Virus record (IMG/VR): IMGVR_UViG_3300042987_000727
Span: 1 to 28,369 of that record
Reading direction: 5' to 3' (one strand)
DNA: 28,369 bases
Source of the DNA: a virus
Shown here: piece after piece, positions 1 to 5,970 of the stretch
Position numbering within the stretch: position 1 is the first letter of the stretch
Layout: every line of letters begins with the position of its first letter
The notes under the pieces: model-generated
The model's input: the letters and a program-made list of their open reading frames with translations, nothing else
Told to the model about the DNA's origin: nothing
The model's database searches: none
Program-made: the position numbers and the translations under genes

Positions 1-2
1 AG

Positions 3-119
3 CACGAACGCAAAGAGTACACCACGACTGAGTTAGCAGAAGCACACGCACGTCTTACGACGATGCAATTATGGAAAAGATCATGGACGAATGAGGTGAA
101 AGGATGGAAGATTTTATAA
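3..119 (+). CDS. C-terminal end of a gene cut by the window edge
   Basis: The frame beginning at base 3 is open from the window edge to a TAA at 117-119 and gives 38 codons (starting HERKEY, ending KGWKIL). It overlaps the next start codon by 16 bases, which fits the overlapping style of this cluster. The first half (EYTTTELAEAHARL) looks protein-like. The last part, rich in Trp and Lys, looks less so; the real gene could instead end in another frame at the TGA at 92-94. No family recognised. Confidence 0.4.
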   Translation, partial: HERKEYTTTELAEAHARLTTMQLWKRSWTNEVKGWKIL

Positions 120-259
120 TTTGTATGGGTGGGTTTTTAGCTGGCTTTATAGTCGGTGTACTCAGAGGCAGACGGAGCATTGTGCGTGAAGCACAAGAGT
201 TAGTGGCAAACGCAATTATGGAGGTAAGAAACTATGAACGATCCCGTAAACCATCCTAA
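104..259 (+). CDS. 51-residue single-pass membrane protein
   Basis: ATG at 104 is preceded by a purine-rich GAGGTGAAAGG ribosome-binding stretch. The product has a hydrophobic helix at about residues 4-20 (FIICMGGFLAGFIVGVL), followed at once by RGRR, so the basic end should stay in the cytoplasm (positive-inside rule). A polar helix follows to the end. It overlaps the next gene by 26 bases in another frame. I recognise no family; small single-pass proteins of this kind in phage early regions often act on the host membrane, but that role is inference here. Confidence 0.6.
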   Translation: MEDFIICMGGFLAGFIVGVLRGRRSIVREAQELVANAIMEVRNYERSRKPS

Positions 260-473
260 GCATTACACCGAGCATCCTAGCGGTGTCGAGTGTATAGAGA
301 TTACCGAGTACATGAATTTCTGTGTAGGAAATGCTATTAAATATCTTTGGAGAGCTGGCCTGAAAGGTGAGCAGATTGAGGACTTGCGTAAGGCTCGGTG
401 GTATATCGACCGTGAGATTGCTAGACTGTTGAACGATAAAGAACCACCCTTCATGAAGAGGGGGGAGAAATGA
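234..473 (+). CDS. DUF3310 family small phage protein
   Basis: The 79-residue product matches the DUF3310 pattern: an N-terminal NHPKHY, then GVECIEI, NAIKYLWRAG and DLRKARWYIDREI. DUF3310 proteins are very common in phages and are often annotated as nucleotide kinase-like, but their biochemical role is not established. No P-loop is visible here, so no enzyme activity is claimed. The start at 234 has a near-perfect GGAGGT at 220-225, eight bases upstream. The end overlaps the next start by ATGA. Confidence 0.85.
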   Translation: MNDPVNHPKHYTEHPSGVECIEITEYMNFCVGNAIKYLWRAGLKGEQIEDLRKARWYIDREIARLLNDKEPPFMKRGEK

Positions 474-655
474 GTCCCGCGCATAGGTTCTGCATGCTTG
501 CCGCATGGCTTGAGGGTTACGCCGAGGGCTTGCCCGACTACTGCACTAATGAGAAGTTCAAGATTAAAGAAGCTGCTGAGTTGTTAATGGAAGTCTACGA
601 ACAACGTATGAAGGAGAAGGAAACATGGAAGCAACATGCGGGGGATCGGGCATGA
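470..655 (+). CDS. Small hypothetical protein in accessory cluster
   Basis: 61 residues, largely helical and charged (for example KEAAELLMEVYEQRMKEKE). ATG at 470 overlaps the stop of the DUF3310 gene (ATGA), with GGGGGGAG just upstream inside that gene. Its last codons include an AAGGAGAAGG stretch also able to serve as a ribosome-binding site for an ATG at 625 within the next frame. No family recognised. Confidence 0.6.
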   Translation: MSPAHRFCMLAAWLEGYAEGLPDYCTNEKFKIKEAAELLMEVYEQRMKEKETWKQHAGDRA

Positions 656-915
656 GCAAAGAAGCTATGAAACAACCCGAAGCCTTGCGGCTGGCCGATG
701 CTCTGGATGACGAGTTCGTGCAAGGCAGAATCAGTAACTACAACGGGCGCAAAGCCGCCGTTGAACTGCGCCGATTGCATGAGGTCAGTCAGGATCTGCT
801 GAAGGCACTCAACACGATCCTCAACATATGCTTGCTAGATAACGGGCACTGGGCCAAGACGATAGAACGCGAGGCTCATGAAGCCATCGCCAAGGCGACT
901 GGGGGTGAGGTATGA
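652..915 (+). CDS. Small hypothetical protein, AMK...EALRLADAL type
   Basis: 87 residues from ATG 652 (MSKEAMKQPEALRLADALDD), which overlaps the upstream stop by ATGA. An in-frame ATG at 625 has a better-spaced AAGGAG, giving nine extra residues, but the MSKEAM start is preferred because it matches the start of the next gene (MSREAMQ) and the overlap pattern of the cluster. The A-rich helical body (KAAVELRRLHEVSQDLLKAL) resembles a widespread group of short, uncharacterised phage proteins. No catalytic motif is visible. Confidence 0.65.
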   Translation: MSKEAMKQPEALRLADALDDEFVQGRISNYNGRKAAVELRRLHEVSQDLLKALNTILNICLLDNGHWAKTIEREAHEAIAKATGGEV

Positions 916-1331
916 GCAGAGAAGCTATGCAGATGGCGCTTGAGGCGTTGGAGAGTGATCCAATAAGTCATGCTGGGCTTGTTAATAGAAAGCAAGCAAT
1001 CACCGCCCTGCGCCAAGCACTTGTCGATGCCGACGACATGTCTAGAAAACGTGTCGATGAAAAGGCAAAACGTGAACATGAGCCGGTGGCGTTTATTAAT
1101 GTGGAAAAGCAAAAACTTGAGTGGGCCAAACTTACATCGTGGCATACGCCAACAATAGTAAACCTGCCAAAGATTCCACTCTACACCGCGCCACCAAAGG
1201 CTGCTGAATGGGTTGGGCTGACGCATCCACAAATTCATGAATTAGATTGGCCTGATGGCGTGTCATTTGAAGACATCCTACTGTTTGTCCGAGCCATCGA
1301 GCAAGCCTTAAAGGAGAAGAACAATGCTTGA
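912..1331 (+). CDS. Modular hypothetical phage protein with EWVGLT C-terminal module
   Basis: 139 residues. The N-terminal AMQMALEALES...AITALRQAL helix, the central EPVAF/PLYTAPPK segment and the C-terminal EWVGLTHPQI...IEQALKEKN form a mosaic seen in many short phage early proteins; no biochemical function is known to me. The C-terminal module recurs in the next gene, encoded partly by an identical 18-base stretch. The start overlaps the previous stop by ATGA. Its last codons (LKEKN) carry the AAGGAGAAG ribosome-binding sequence of the next gene. Confidence 0.65.
   Translation: MSREAMQMALEALESDPISHAGLVNRKQAITALRQALVDADDMSRKRVDEKAKREHEPVAFINVEKQKLEWAKLTSWHTPTIVNLPKIPLYTAPPKAAEWVGLTHPQIHELDWPDGVSFEDILLFVRAIEQALKEKNNA
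1206..1223 (+). repeat. 18-base direct repeat, copy 1 (EWVGLT module)
   Basis: GAATGGGTTGGGCTGACG is identical here and at 1462-1479. Both copies encode EWVGLT in the C-terminal modules of adjacent small genes. The identity includes wobble bases, pointing to recent duplication or recombination. Confidence 0.85.
1311..1326 (+). promoter_or_regulatory. Ribosome-binding module AAGGAGAAGAACAATG
   Basis: The sequence is at once the C-terminal LKEKN codons of the upstream gene and the Shine-Dalgarno plus start of the next. Near-identical modules lie at 1566-1583 (AAGGAAAAGAACACATG) and 1752-1768 (AAGGAGAAGAACACATG), with a looser one near 610-627. Confidence 0.8.
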
Positions 1332-1584
1332 TGTTGAAAAGTTTTTGGTCGCTTTGCGGAGTAACAAAGACCTTGACGGAAAGTTGAAGCCGATCCACCT
1401 CGCTGACACTGTGCAAGAAGAGATCAAGATAATTCAAGCGGCAGTCGAGAATTCACGTCGGGAATGGGTTGGGCTGACGGATGGGGAGATTGACATACTG
1501 TCGTGCGAGACTGTTAAAGGTGATAAATCAGTCAACTGGCTATGCAAAGTTCTCGAAGCCAAGCTAAAGGAAAAGAACACATGA
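1324..1584 (+). CDS. Hypothetical protein sharing EWVGLT...LKEKN module
   Basis: 86 residues. The N-terminus (MLDVEKFLVALRSNKDLDGK) is unrelated to the preceding protein. The C-terminal half (REWVGLTDGEID...VLEAKLKEKNT) repeats that protein's module, indicating duplication or shuffling of a 40-residue cassette between neighbours. It overlaps the upstream gene by eight bases and its final codons again form the next gene's ribosome-binding site. Function unknown. Confidence 0.65.
   Translation: MLDVEKFLVALRSNKDLDGKLKPIHLADTVQEEIKIIQAAVENSRREWVGLTDGEIDILSCETVKGDKSVNWLCKVLEAKLKEKNT
1462..1479 (+). repeat. 18-base direct repeat, copy 2 (EWVGLT module)
   Basis: Second exact copy of the 18-base stretch at 1206-1223. 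The flanking bases diverge while the protein module (EWVGLT...LKEKN) remains alike. Confidence 0.85.
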
Positions 1585-1769
1585 CTGAGGCAGAAGAAGA
1601 CTTAAGCAGCCATTACCAAGTTCAAGAGTCCCGTGTCATTTTACACCCTGCGTATTTAAAACCTGTGTTGCTGACCCGTTATGGGTGGGCCAAACGTCAA
1701 GGATTTTTTGGCGAGAGGGTGCGATGGTACAAACAAGAAGTTACTGTAATCAAGGAGAAGAACACATGA
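1581..1769 (+). CDS. Small hypothetical protein ending in KEKNT
   Basis: 62 residues from ATG 1581, overlapping the previous stop by ATGA and preceded by AAAGGAAAAGAACAC. A longer form from 1542 is possible but would extend well into the upstream gene. The product is basic and rich in Arg, Tyr and Trp (RYGWAKRQGFFGERVRWYKQE). Its last five residues (KEKNT) are encoded by the same sequence that closes the neighbouring genes. No family recognised. Confidence 0.55.
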   Translation: MTEAEEDLSSHYQVQESRVILHPAYLKPVLLTRYGWAKRQGFFGERVRWYKQEVTVIKEKNT

Positions 1770-2032
1770 AAGAAGAATGGTTAATGCCCACCGCAGTTGT
1801 GCCGGTTGACGCAAAGACTACTGCGGCTCTTGTGAATGAGGTCAAGCGATTGATCGGGGTTGTGGGTAGCATGGCGCTTGCTGATGCCGAACGCGACCAA
1901 GCGCGTGAACTGCTGGAGCGTTGCGAGACTGAGATGCGCTACGCTGGGTGGACTAAATATGAGTCGGACAACCCTGCTCGCCATGAAGTGTACGAAGAGG
2001 TCAAGGAGTTTTTGGCAAGGGGAAATACATGA
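1766..2032 (+). CDS. Small hypothetical helical protein
   Basis: 88 residues from ATG 1766, which overlaps the upstream stop by ATGA and follows an AAGGAGAAGAACAC ribosome-binding module. The body is a predicted long helix (DAERDQARELLERCETEM) with an acidic C-terminus (EVYEEVKEFLARGNT). No motif supports a specific function. A longer version starting at 1685 would overlap the previous gene by 85 bases and is not preferred. Confidence 0.6.
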   Translation: MKEEWLMPTAVVPVDAKTTAALVNEVKRLIGVVGSMALADAERDQARELLERCETEMRYAGWTKYESDNPARHEVYEEVKEFLARGNT

Positions 2033-2283
2033 ATCGAGAAGACATCGTCCGCATGGCGCGGGAGGTTGGATTAGCTTACGGGTCTGACGAAAAACCATTA
2101 GGTTCTGTAACACGCTTCGCCGCCCTTGTTGCCGCAGCAGAGCGTGAGGCGTGTGCAAGGTTGTGCGACCAGATGTTTCATGACTGGTGCAATCAAGAAT
2201 TTGGAGACGAGGACGAGGCTTGCAGAAACAAACCTGATGCCGAAGATTGCAAGAAAGCCATACGAGCAAGGGGGCAAGCATGA
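2029..2283 (+). CDS. Small Cys-containing phage protein, AEREACARLCD type
   Basis: 84 residues. The motif AALVAAAEREACARLCD followed by a distal EDCKKAIRARG tail is a recurring pattern in uncharacterised phage early proteins, where the region between the two parts varies. Six Cys/His residues in the middle (CARLCDQMFHDWC, then C, C) could bind a metal, but the spacing matches no finger I know. Start overlaps the previous stop (ATGA), and the end overlaps the next start in the same way. Confidence 0.65.
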   Translation: MNREDIVRMAREVGLAYGSDEKPLGSVTRFAALVAAAEREACARLCDQMFHDWCNQEFGDEDEACRNKPDAEDCKKAIRARGQA

Positions 2284-2489
2284 CACCTGATACCAGAGTA
2301 CGAATAAAAAGCACGGGCAAAATTGGCTACGTGGTCAAGGAGGATGGGGACGGTATGCTGTGCATACGTATCCCATCGGACAATAATTGGCCGTTCCCGC
2401 ACTACGCTTTTATTTCTAAGCGGGATGTGGTAATGGTAAGGGTTGCTAAATCTGCTGCTCCTCTGGACATAGAGGAAGCCCCCTTCTAG
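2280..2489 (+). CDS. Small beta-rich (SH3/KOW-like) hypothetical protein
   Basis: 69 residues from ATG 2280 in an ATGA overlap. The pattern of short hydrophobic strands (TRVRIKSTGKIGYVVKEDGDGMLCIRI...DVVMVRVA) suggests a small SH3- or KOW-like barrel, which in other phage and ribosomal proteins binds nucleic acid or protein tails. This fold call is inference from the strand pattern only. A start at 2247 is also in frame but would overlap the upstream gene by 37 bases. Confidence 0.6.
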   Translation: MTPDTRVRIKSTGKIGYVVKEDGDGMLCIRIPSDNNWPFPHYAFISKRDVVMVRVAKSAAPLDIEEAPF

Positions 2490-2498
2490 GAGCCTGAC

Positions 2499-2804
2499 AT
2501 GCCCTACGTTAACAAACCCCGTCCTTACAAGAAAGAATACGAACAGTACGATGGTACTGAAAAAGCCAAAAAGAAACGCGCTGAGCGTAATCGAGCGCGA
2601 GCGATCATGATGAAAAAGGGTTTGGCACAAAAAGGCGACGGCAAAGACGTACACCACAAGAAAGCGCTATCAAACGGCGGTTCCTACAAAGACGGTCTAG
2701 CTGTGGTTAGTGCAGCTAGTAACAGATCTTTTGACCGCGACGGCAACCATAAGCTGATCTCTGAGGTCAGCCCACGAGAACGGAAGAATCGTGCAAATCG
2801 TTAA
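2499..2804 (+). CDS. Small HNH-endonuclease-like protein
   Basis: 101 residues, strongly basic at the N-terminus (KKEYEQYDGTEKAKKKRAERNRARAI). The core GDGKDVHHKKALSNGG...GLAVVSAASNRS (residues 46-77) corresponds to the beta-beta-alpha metal HNH core: His52/His53 as the first conserved pair and Asn74 as the middle Asn. Related short phage proteins read DVDHK..G...NL..VS...NRS. The final His is not evident, so nicking activity is uncertain. A good AGGAG lies about eight bases before the ATG. The 3' end overlaps the helicase start by 14 bases. Confidence 0.7.
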   Translation: MPYVNKPRPYKKEYEQYDGTEKAKKKRAERNRARAIMMKKGLAQKGDGKDVHHKKALSNGGSYKDGLAVVSAASNRSFDRDGNHKLISEVSPRERKNRANR

Positions 2805-4341
2805 CGACGAATTACTACTGATAAAAACGCAGTTCCCTAGCAGGATAAAAGAAACCATCAAGGGCAGTCAGGTTGTAGCGCAGCAGGGTGATGTTTACGA
2901 AGTGGCAGTGAATTGGGATCTAGCTGAGGCCCAGACGCTGCGCCGACTGAACATCAAGAACGTGCCATCACCTATCGTTAGAGACTACGATTGGCCTGGG
3001 TTACACAAGCCGATGGAGCACCAGAGAACCACGGCTTCATTTCTTACGCTTCATAAACGTAGCTTTTGCTTTAACGAGCAAGGCACAGGCAAGACAGCGT
3101 CTGCTATCTGGGCGTCGGACTACCTGATAAAATTAGGTGCCATCAAGCGTGTGCTAGTCGTGTGCCCTTTGTCAATTATGCAGTCGGCGTGGCAAGCGGA
3201 CCTGTTTAAGTTCGCTATACACCGAACTGTGAATGTAGCCCACGGCGCAGCCAGTAAACGCAGAGATATCATCAACAGCACTGCCGAGTACGTCATCATC
3301 AACTATGATGGCGTAAACGTAGTGAAGGATGAGATCAAGGGCAAGTTCGACCTCATCATCATCGACGAGGCAAACGCATACAAAAATAGCCGAACCCAAC
3401 GGTTCAAAACGATGCGTGGGCTGCTCAATGAACGCACTTATCTGTGGATGATGACTGGCACACCCGCTGCTCAATCCCCGCTTGATGCTTTTGGCTTAGC
3501 CAAACTGTGCGTACCAGACCGCACCCCGCTGCTCTACACCGAGTACCGTGATACCGTGATGTACCAGATCTCTAGATTCAAATGGGTTCCTAAACCGTCA
3601 GCTATCGATGTAGTCCACAAGCTACTGCAACCAGCCATTAGGTTTTCAAAAGCAGAATGCTTAGATTTACCAGAAGTGACTAACGTTTCGCGGTACGCTC
3701 CGATGACTGCACAGCAGCTTAGCTACTACAAGCAGATGAAAAAAGAGTTCATCATGCAAGCAGTGGGCGAGGACGTTAGCGCAGTAAACGCTGCTGCTAA
3801 TCTAACGAAACTGTTGCAGATCGCTTGTGGCGCTGTCTATACGGACGCAGGGAATGTTATTGAGTTTGATGTGTCGGACCGCATGAACGCCGTGCAAGAA
3901 GTCATTGACGAAGCAACTAACAAAGTTCTTATTTTTGCACCGTTTACGCACACGTTAGCATTGATCAAAGATCAACTGACTAAGAACGGCGTGACCTCAG
4001 AGATCATCGATGGAAGTGTGCCAGTCAACAAACGCACCGACATCTTTCGTCGGTTTCAAGAAGCGCAAGACATAAAAGTTCTCATCATTCAGCCTCAAGC
4101 AGCAGCGCACGGCGTGACACTAACTGCTGCTAACGTAGTCATATGGTATGCGCCCGTGACATCCATCGAGTCATACTTGCAAGCTAATGCTCGTGTGCAT
4201 CGCCAAGGACAACACAACCCTGTGACGGTTGTGCATATCGAAGGTAGCCCCGTAGAGACTAGACTCTACTCGATGCTCAGGGGCAAACTCGACTTTCATT
4301 CAAAAATAATTGACCTCTACAAACAAGAAATAAATACTTGA
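2791..4341 (+). CDS. SF2 helicase/translocase, SNF2-like
   Basis: 516 residues from a GTG start that overlaps the HNH gene. Superfamily 2 ATPase motifs appear in order: Walker A QGTGKT (residues 97-102), Walker B IIDEAN (190-195), motif III MTGTP, and motif VI NARVHRQGQ (466-474, with two Arg for the Arg finger and ATP contact). A QPQAAAHGVTLTAA segment matches motif V. The RVHRQGQ form is typical of SNF2-type DNA translocases rather than processive RNA helicases. In phages such proteins are placed in replication or DNA-remodelling blocks, which fits its place before the ssDNA-binding-like and primase genes. The Walker B reads DEAN instead of DEAH. The stop codon lies inside the -35 box of the next promoter. 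Confidence 0.85.
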   Translation: MQIVNDELLLIKTQFPSRIKETIKGSQVVAQQGDVYEVAVNWDLAEAQTLRRLNIKNVPSPIVRDYDWPGLHKPMEHQRTTASFLTLHKRSFCFNEQGTGKTASAIWASDYLIKLGAIKRVLVVCPLSIMQSAWQADLFKFAIHRTVNVAHGAASKRRDIINSTAEYVIINYDGVNVVKDEIKGKFDLIIIDEANAYKNSRTQRFKTMRGLLNERTYLWMMTGTPAAQSPLDAFGLAKLCVPDRTPLLYTEYRDTVMYQISRFKWVPKPSAIDVVHKLLQPAIRFSKAECLDLPEVTNVSRYAPMTAQQLSYYKQMKKEFIMQAVGEDVSAVNAAANLTKLLQIACGAVYTDAGNVIEFDVSDRMNAVQEVIDEATNKVLIFAPFTHTLALIKDQLTKNGVTSEIIDGSVPVNKRTDIFRRFQEAQDIKVLIIQPQAAAHGVTLTAANVVIWYAPVTSIESYLQANARVHRQGQHNPVTVVHIEGSPVETRLYSMLRGKLDFHSKIIDLYKQEINT

Positions 4342-4366
4342 CACACTTTAGTTTGTCTTGTATTCT
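4338..4366 (+). promoter_or_regulatory. Sigma70-type promoter for the replication block
   Basis: TTGACA (4338-4343) matches the -35 consensus exactly, followed by a 17-base spacer and TATTCT (4361-4366) as -10. Transcription would begin near 4373, giving a leader of about 13 bases with GGAGGT at 4375-4380 and ATG at 4386. This is the first non-coding gap after the packed small-gene cluster. The helicase TGA stop (4339-4341) is part of the -35 hexamer. Confidence 0.75.
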
Positions 4367-4385
4367 CATGTTTCGGAGGTGAATT

Positions 4386-4775
4386 ATGGACATACCAGTT
4401 GAGAAAATTATTAGTGCGTTTCTTAAGATTCGTAGTGCTAAGGAAGAATTAACTAGAGGCTACGAAGCCCAAGTTGCTGAGCTTGATGAACAGATGACCG
4501 TTCTCAAACAGAAGCTGCTAGAAGTCTGCAAGGATACTGGCGTCACTTCGCTCGGCACAGGTAATGCTATTGCGTATCGTACAGTGAAGAACCGCTACTG
4601 GACGAACGATTGGTCAAACTTCTACAACTTTCTAAAAGATAAAGGAAAGCTGGAGTTGCTAGAAAAGCGGATTCATCAAACCAACATGAAGGAGTTTCTT
4701 GAAGAGCACCCTGATACACGCCCACCAGGATTGAACATAGATTCAGAGTACGACATCACCATTAAACGCAGATAG
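4386..4775 (+). CDS. Hypothetical protein with N-terminal coiled coil
   Basis: 129 residues. Residues about 15-48 form a heptad-like coiled coil (KEELTRGYEAQVAELDEQM, then TVLKQKLLEVCKDTG). The C-terminal half holds aromatic residues in RYWTNDWSNFYNFL, then a conserved-looking PPGLNIDSEYDITIKRR end. Similar proteins sit next to phage ssDNA-binding or recombination genes, and the layout is reminiscent of Gam- or Gp157-like proteins, but I cannot assign a family. It is the first gene after the strong promoter, with GGAGGT five bases from the start, so it should be highly expressed. Confidence 0.7.
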   Translation: MDIPVEKIISAFLKIRSAKEELTRGYEAQVAELDEQMTVLKQKLLEVCKDTGVTSLGTGNAIAYRTVKNRYWTNDWSNFYNFLKDKGKLELLEKRIHQTNMKEFLEEHPDTRPPGLNIDSEYDITIKRR

Positions 4776-4784
4776 GAAATAAAT

Positions 4785-5639
4785 ATGTCTAACGTAACAC
4801 TTTTTGACCAATCAGTGCCTGAATATCTCAAAGAAGTTGAGATGGATGAGATGACCCGTCGCTACGCCGGAGGCTCAAGCGGCAAGAAAATATCCATCCG
4901 TGGGCGCGTGTTCCGCCTCATGGTGGGCGGGAAAGAAGTATCTAAAAACGAGAACAACTACATGAATGTAGTAATCGTTGCTGGAGGCAAAGATATTGCC
5001 CGCTACTACCATGCCAAAGCCTACAGTGCTGGCGATACATCCCCGCCTGACTGCTTTTCTAACGATGGCATCGCACCTGATGTGGCTGCATCGTCCCCGC
5101 AAAGCGACAAGTGCGAAACATGCCCGATGAACATAAAAGGCTCGGGTACGGGTGAATCACGCGCTTGCCGGTTCCAGCAGCGTCTAGCCGTCGTGCTTGC
5201 TGAATACATCGAAGGTGATGTGTATGAGCTTGCACTGCCATCAAAGTCTTTGTTTGGCCGTGGTGCTACAGATAAGATGCCGTTCCAGCAGTACCTAAAG
5301 TACGTTGGATCGCAAGGCCGCAACATCAATACACTTGTAACCGAGATGCGGTTCGACAGCGATAGCGATACGCCGAAACTGGTGTTCAAGCCCGTGCGCT
5401 ACTTGACGAGAGAAGAGTGGCTGCAAGCTAAGAAACAGGGCGAAACACCAGAGGCACGTAACGCGCTGCGTATTTCAGTAGGTCCAGCTAGCAAGCAGAT
5501 TGCACCACCGGCTGTTGAAGTTGTTGTTGCGCCAGAACCTGAGCCAGTGAAGCGCACGGCTAAGAAGAACGCCGAGCCACCCCCTGCAAAGAAGGGCTTT
5601 ACTGACATAGTGAGCGACTGGTCCACGGACGATGAATAA
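4785..5639 (+). CDS. Probable single-stranded DNA-binding protein
   Basis: 284 residues. The middle (residues about 35-190) looks like a beta-rich nucleic-acid-binding domain interrupted by a probable zinc site: Cys90, Cys110-x-x-Cys113 and Cys128 (PDCF, CETCP, CRFQQR). The C-terminus is a flexible Pro/Ala/Lys-rich tail ending in DIVSDWSTDDE. Acidic, aromatic-containing tails of this kind are characteristic of phage and bacterial SSBs, where they recruit replication partners. The gene lies between the promoter-proximal gene and the primase-helicase. The family call rests on the domain plan, not on a specific signature, so another zinc-binding replication protein remains possible. Confidence 0.6.
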   Translation: MSNVTLFDQSVPEYLKEVEMDEMTRRYAGGSSGKKISIRGRVFRLMVGGKEVSKNENNYMNVVIVAGGKDIARYYHAKAYSAGDTSPPDCFSNDGIAPDVAASSPQSDKCETCPMNIKGSGTGESRACRFQQRLAVVLAEYIEGDVYELALPSKSLFGRGATDKMPFQQYLKYVGSQGRNINTLVTEMRFDSDSDTPKLVFKPVRYLTREEWLQAKKQGETPEARNALRISVGPASKQIAPPAVEVVVAPEPEPVKRTAKKNAEPPPAKKGFTDIVSDWSTDDE

Positions 5640-5875
5640 TGGATGCCCGTGGATATTCATTGAAACTGGTTGAAGCTATCCGAGGGGGAGACCCTTCGGA
5701 CCCTGTTATTAGGTTAGGGAAATACTGTATTGACAATCAAGTGCCAGTCAGCGATCTTGCAGCGTATTTTAAAGTCAGCCGACCTACCATTTACAACTGG
5801 TTTTTCGGTAGGATGAAGCCTAGGAAACAAAGACTAGAGCTTTTGCAAGATACCCTTAAACGACTTGGTGTTTGA
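5639..5875 (+). CDS. Small helix-turn-helix DNA-binding protein
   Basis: 78 residues. Residues 36-57 (PVSDLAAYFKVSRPTIYNWF) form a clear helix-turn-helix: a first helix with the AAYF core, a turn at KVS, and a recognition helix RPTIYNWF, as in Cro/CI and transposase-type domains. The remaining basic helix (KPRKQRLELLQDTLKRL) could dimerise or bind DNA. The ATG shares one base with the previous stop (TAATG), so it is translationally coupled to the SSB-like gene. It may regulate the adjacent promoter or leader; no ligand-binding domain is present. Confidence 0.8.
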   Translation: MDARGYSLKLVEAIRGGDPSDPVIRLGKYCIDNQVPVSDLAAYFKVSRPTIYNWFFGRMKPRKQRLELLQDTLKRLGV

Positions 5876-5883
5876 CAAGCCAC

Positions 5884-5955
5884 GGGGCGTCTAGCTCGAC
5901 GGAGTGAAAAAAGGCATGCCGCTGCCTTTGACGCCCCTATTTACACATCGCGGCA
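5884..5955 (+). promoter_or_regulatory. Structured RNA leader of the primase gene, possible pseudoknot
   Basis: The 95-base gap after the HTH gene holds an 8-bp perfect outer stem (5884-5891 with 5930-5937), and inside it a 7-bp hairpin (5910-5916 with 5923-5929). The six-base loop of that hairpin, TGCCGC (5917-5922), is exactly complementary to GCGGCA at 5950-5955, just before the GAGGAG ribosome-binding site at 5960-5965. A short competing hairpin (5888-5891 with 5898-5901) uses the same CGTC strand as the outer stem. There is no U-tract, so it is not a simple terminator. Regulation of primase translation is inferred. Confidence 0.5.
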
Positions 5956-5970
5956 GGTTGAGGAGCGGCT

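Noticed and set aside
876-1238. 120-residue open frame on the minus strand across the small-gene cluster
   Set aside because: It crosses several ATGA junctions of convincingly coupled plus-strand genes and shows no family pattern.
5872-5900. TTGACA at the end of the HTH gene as a -35 box
   Set aside because: No acceptable -10 hexamer lies 16-18 bases downstream (the bases are CTCGAC or neighbours).
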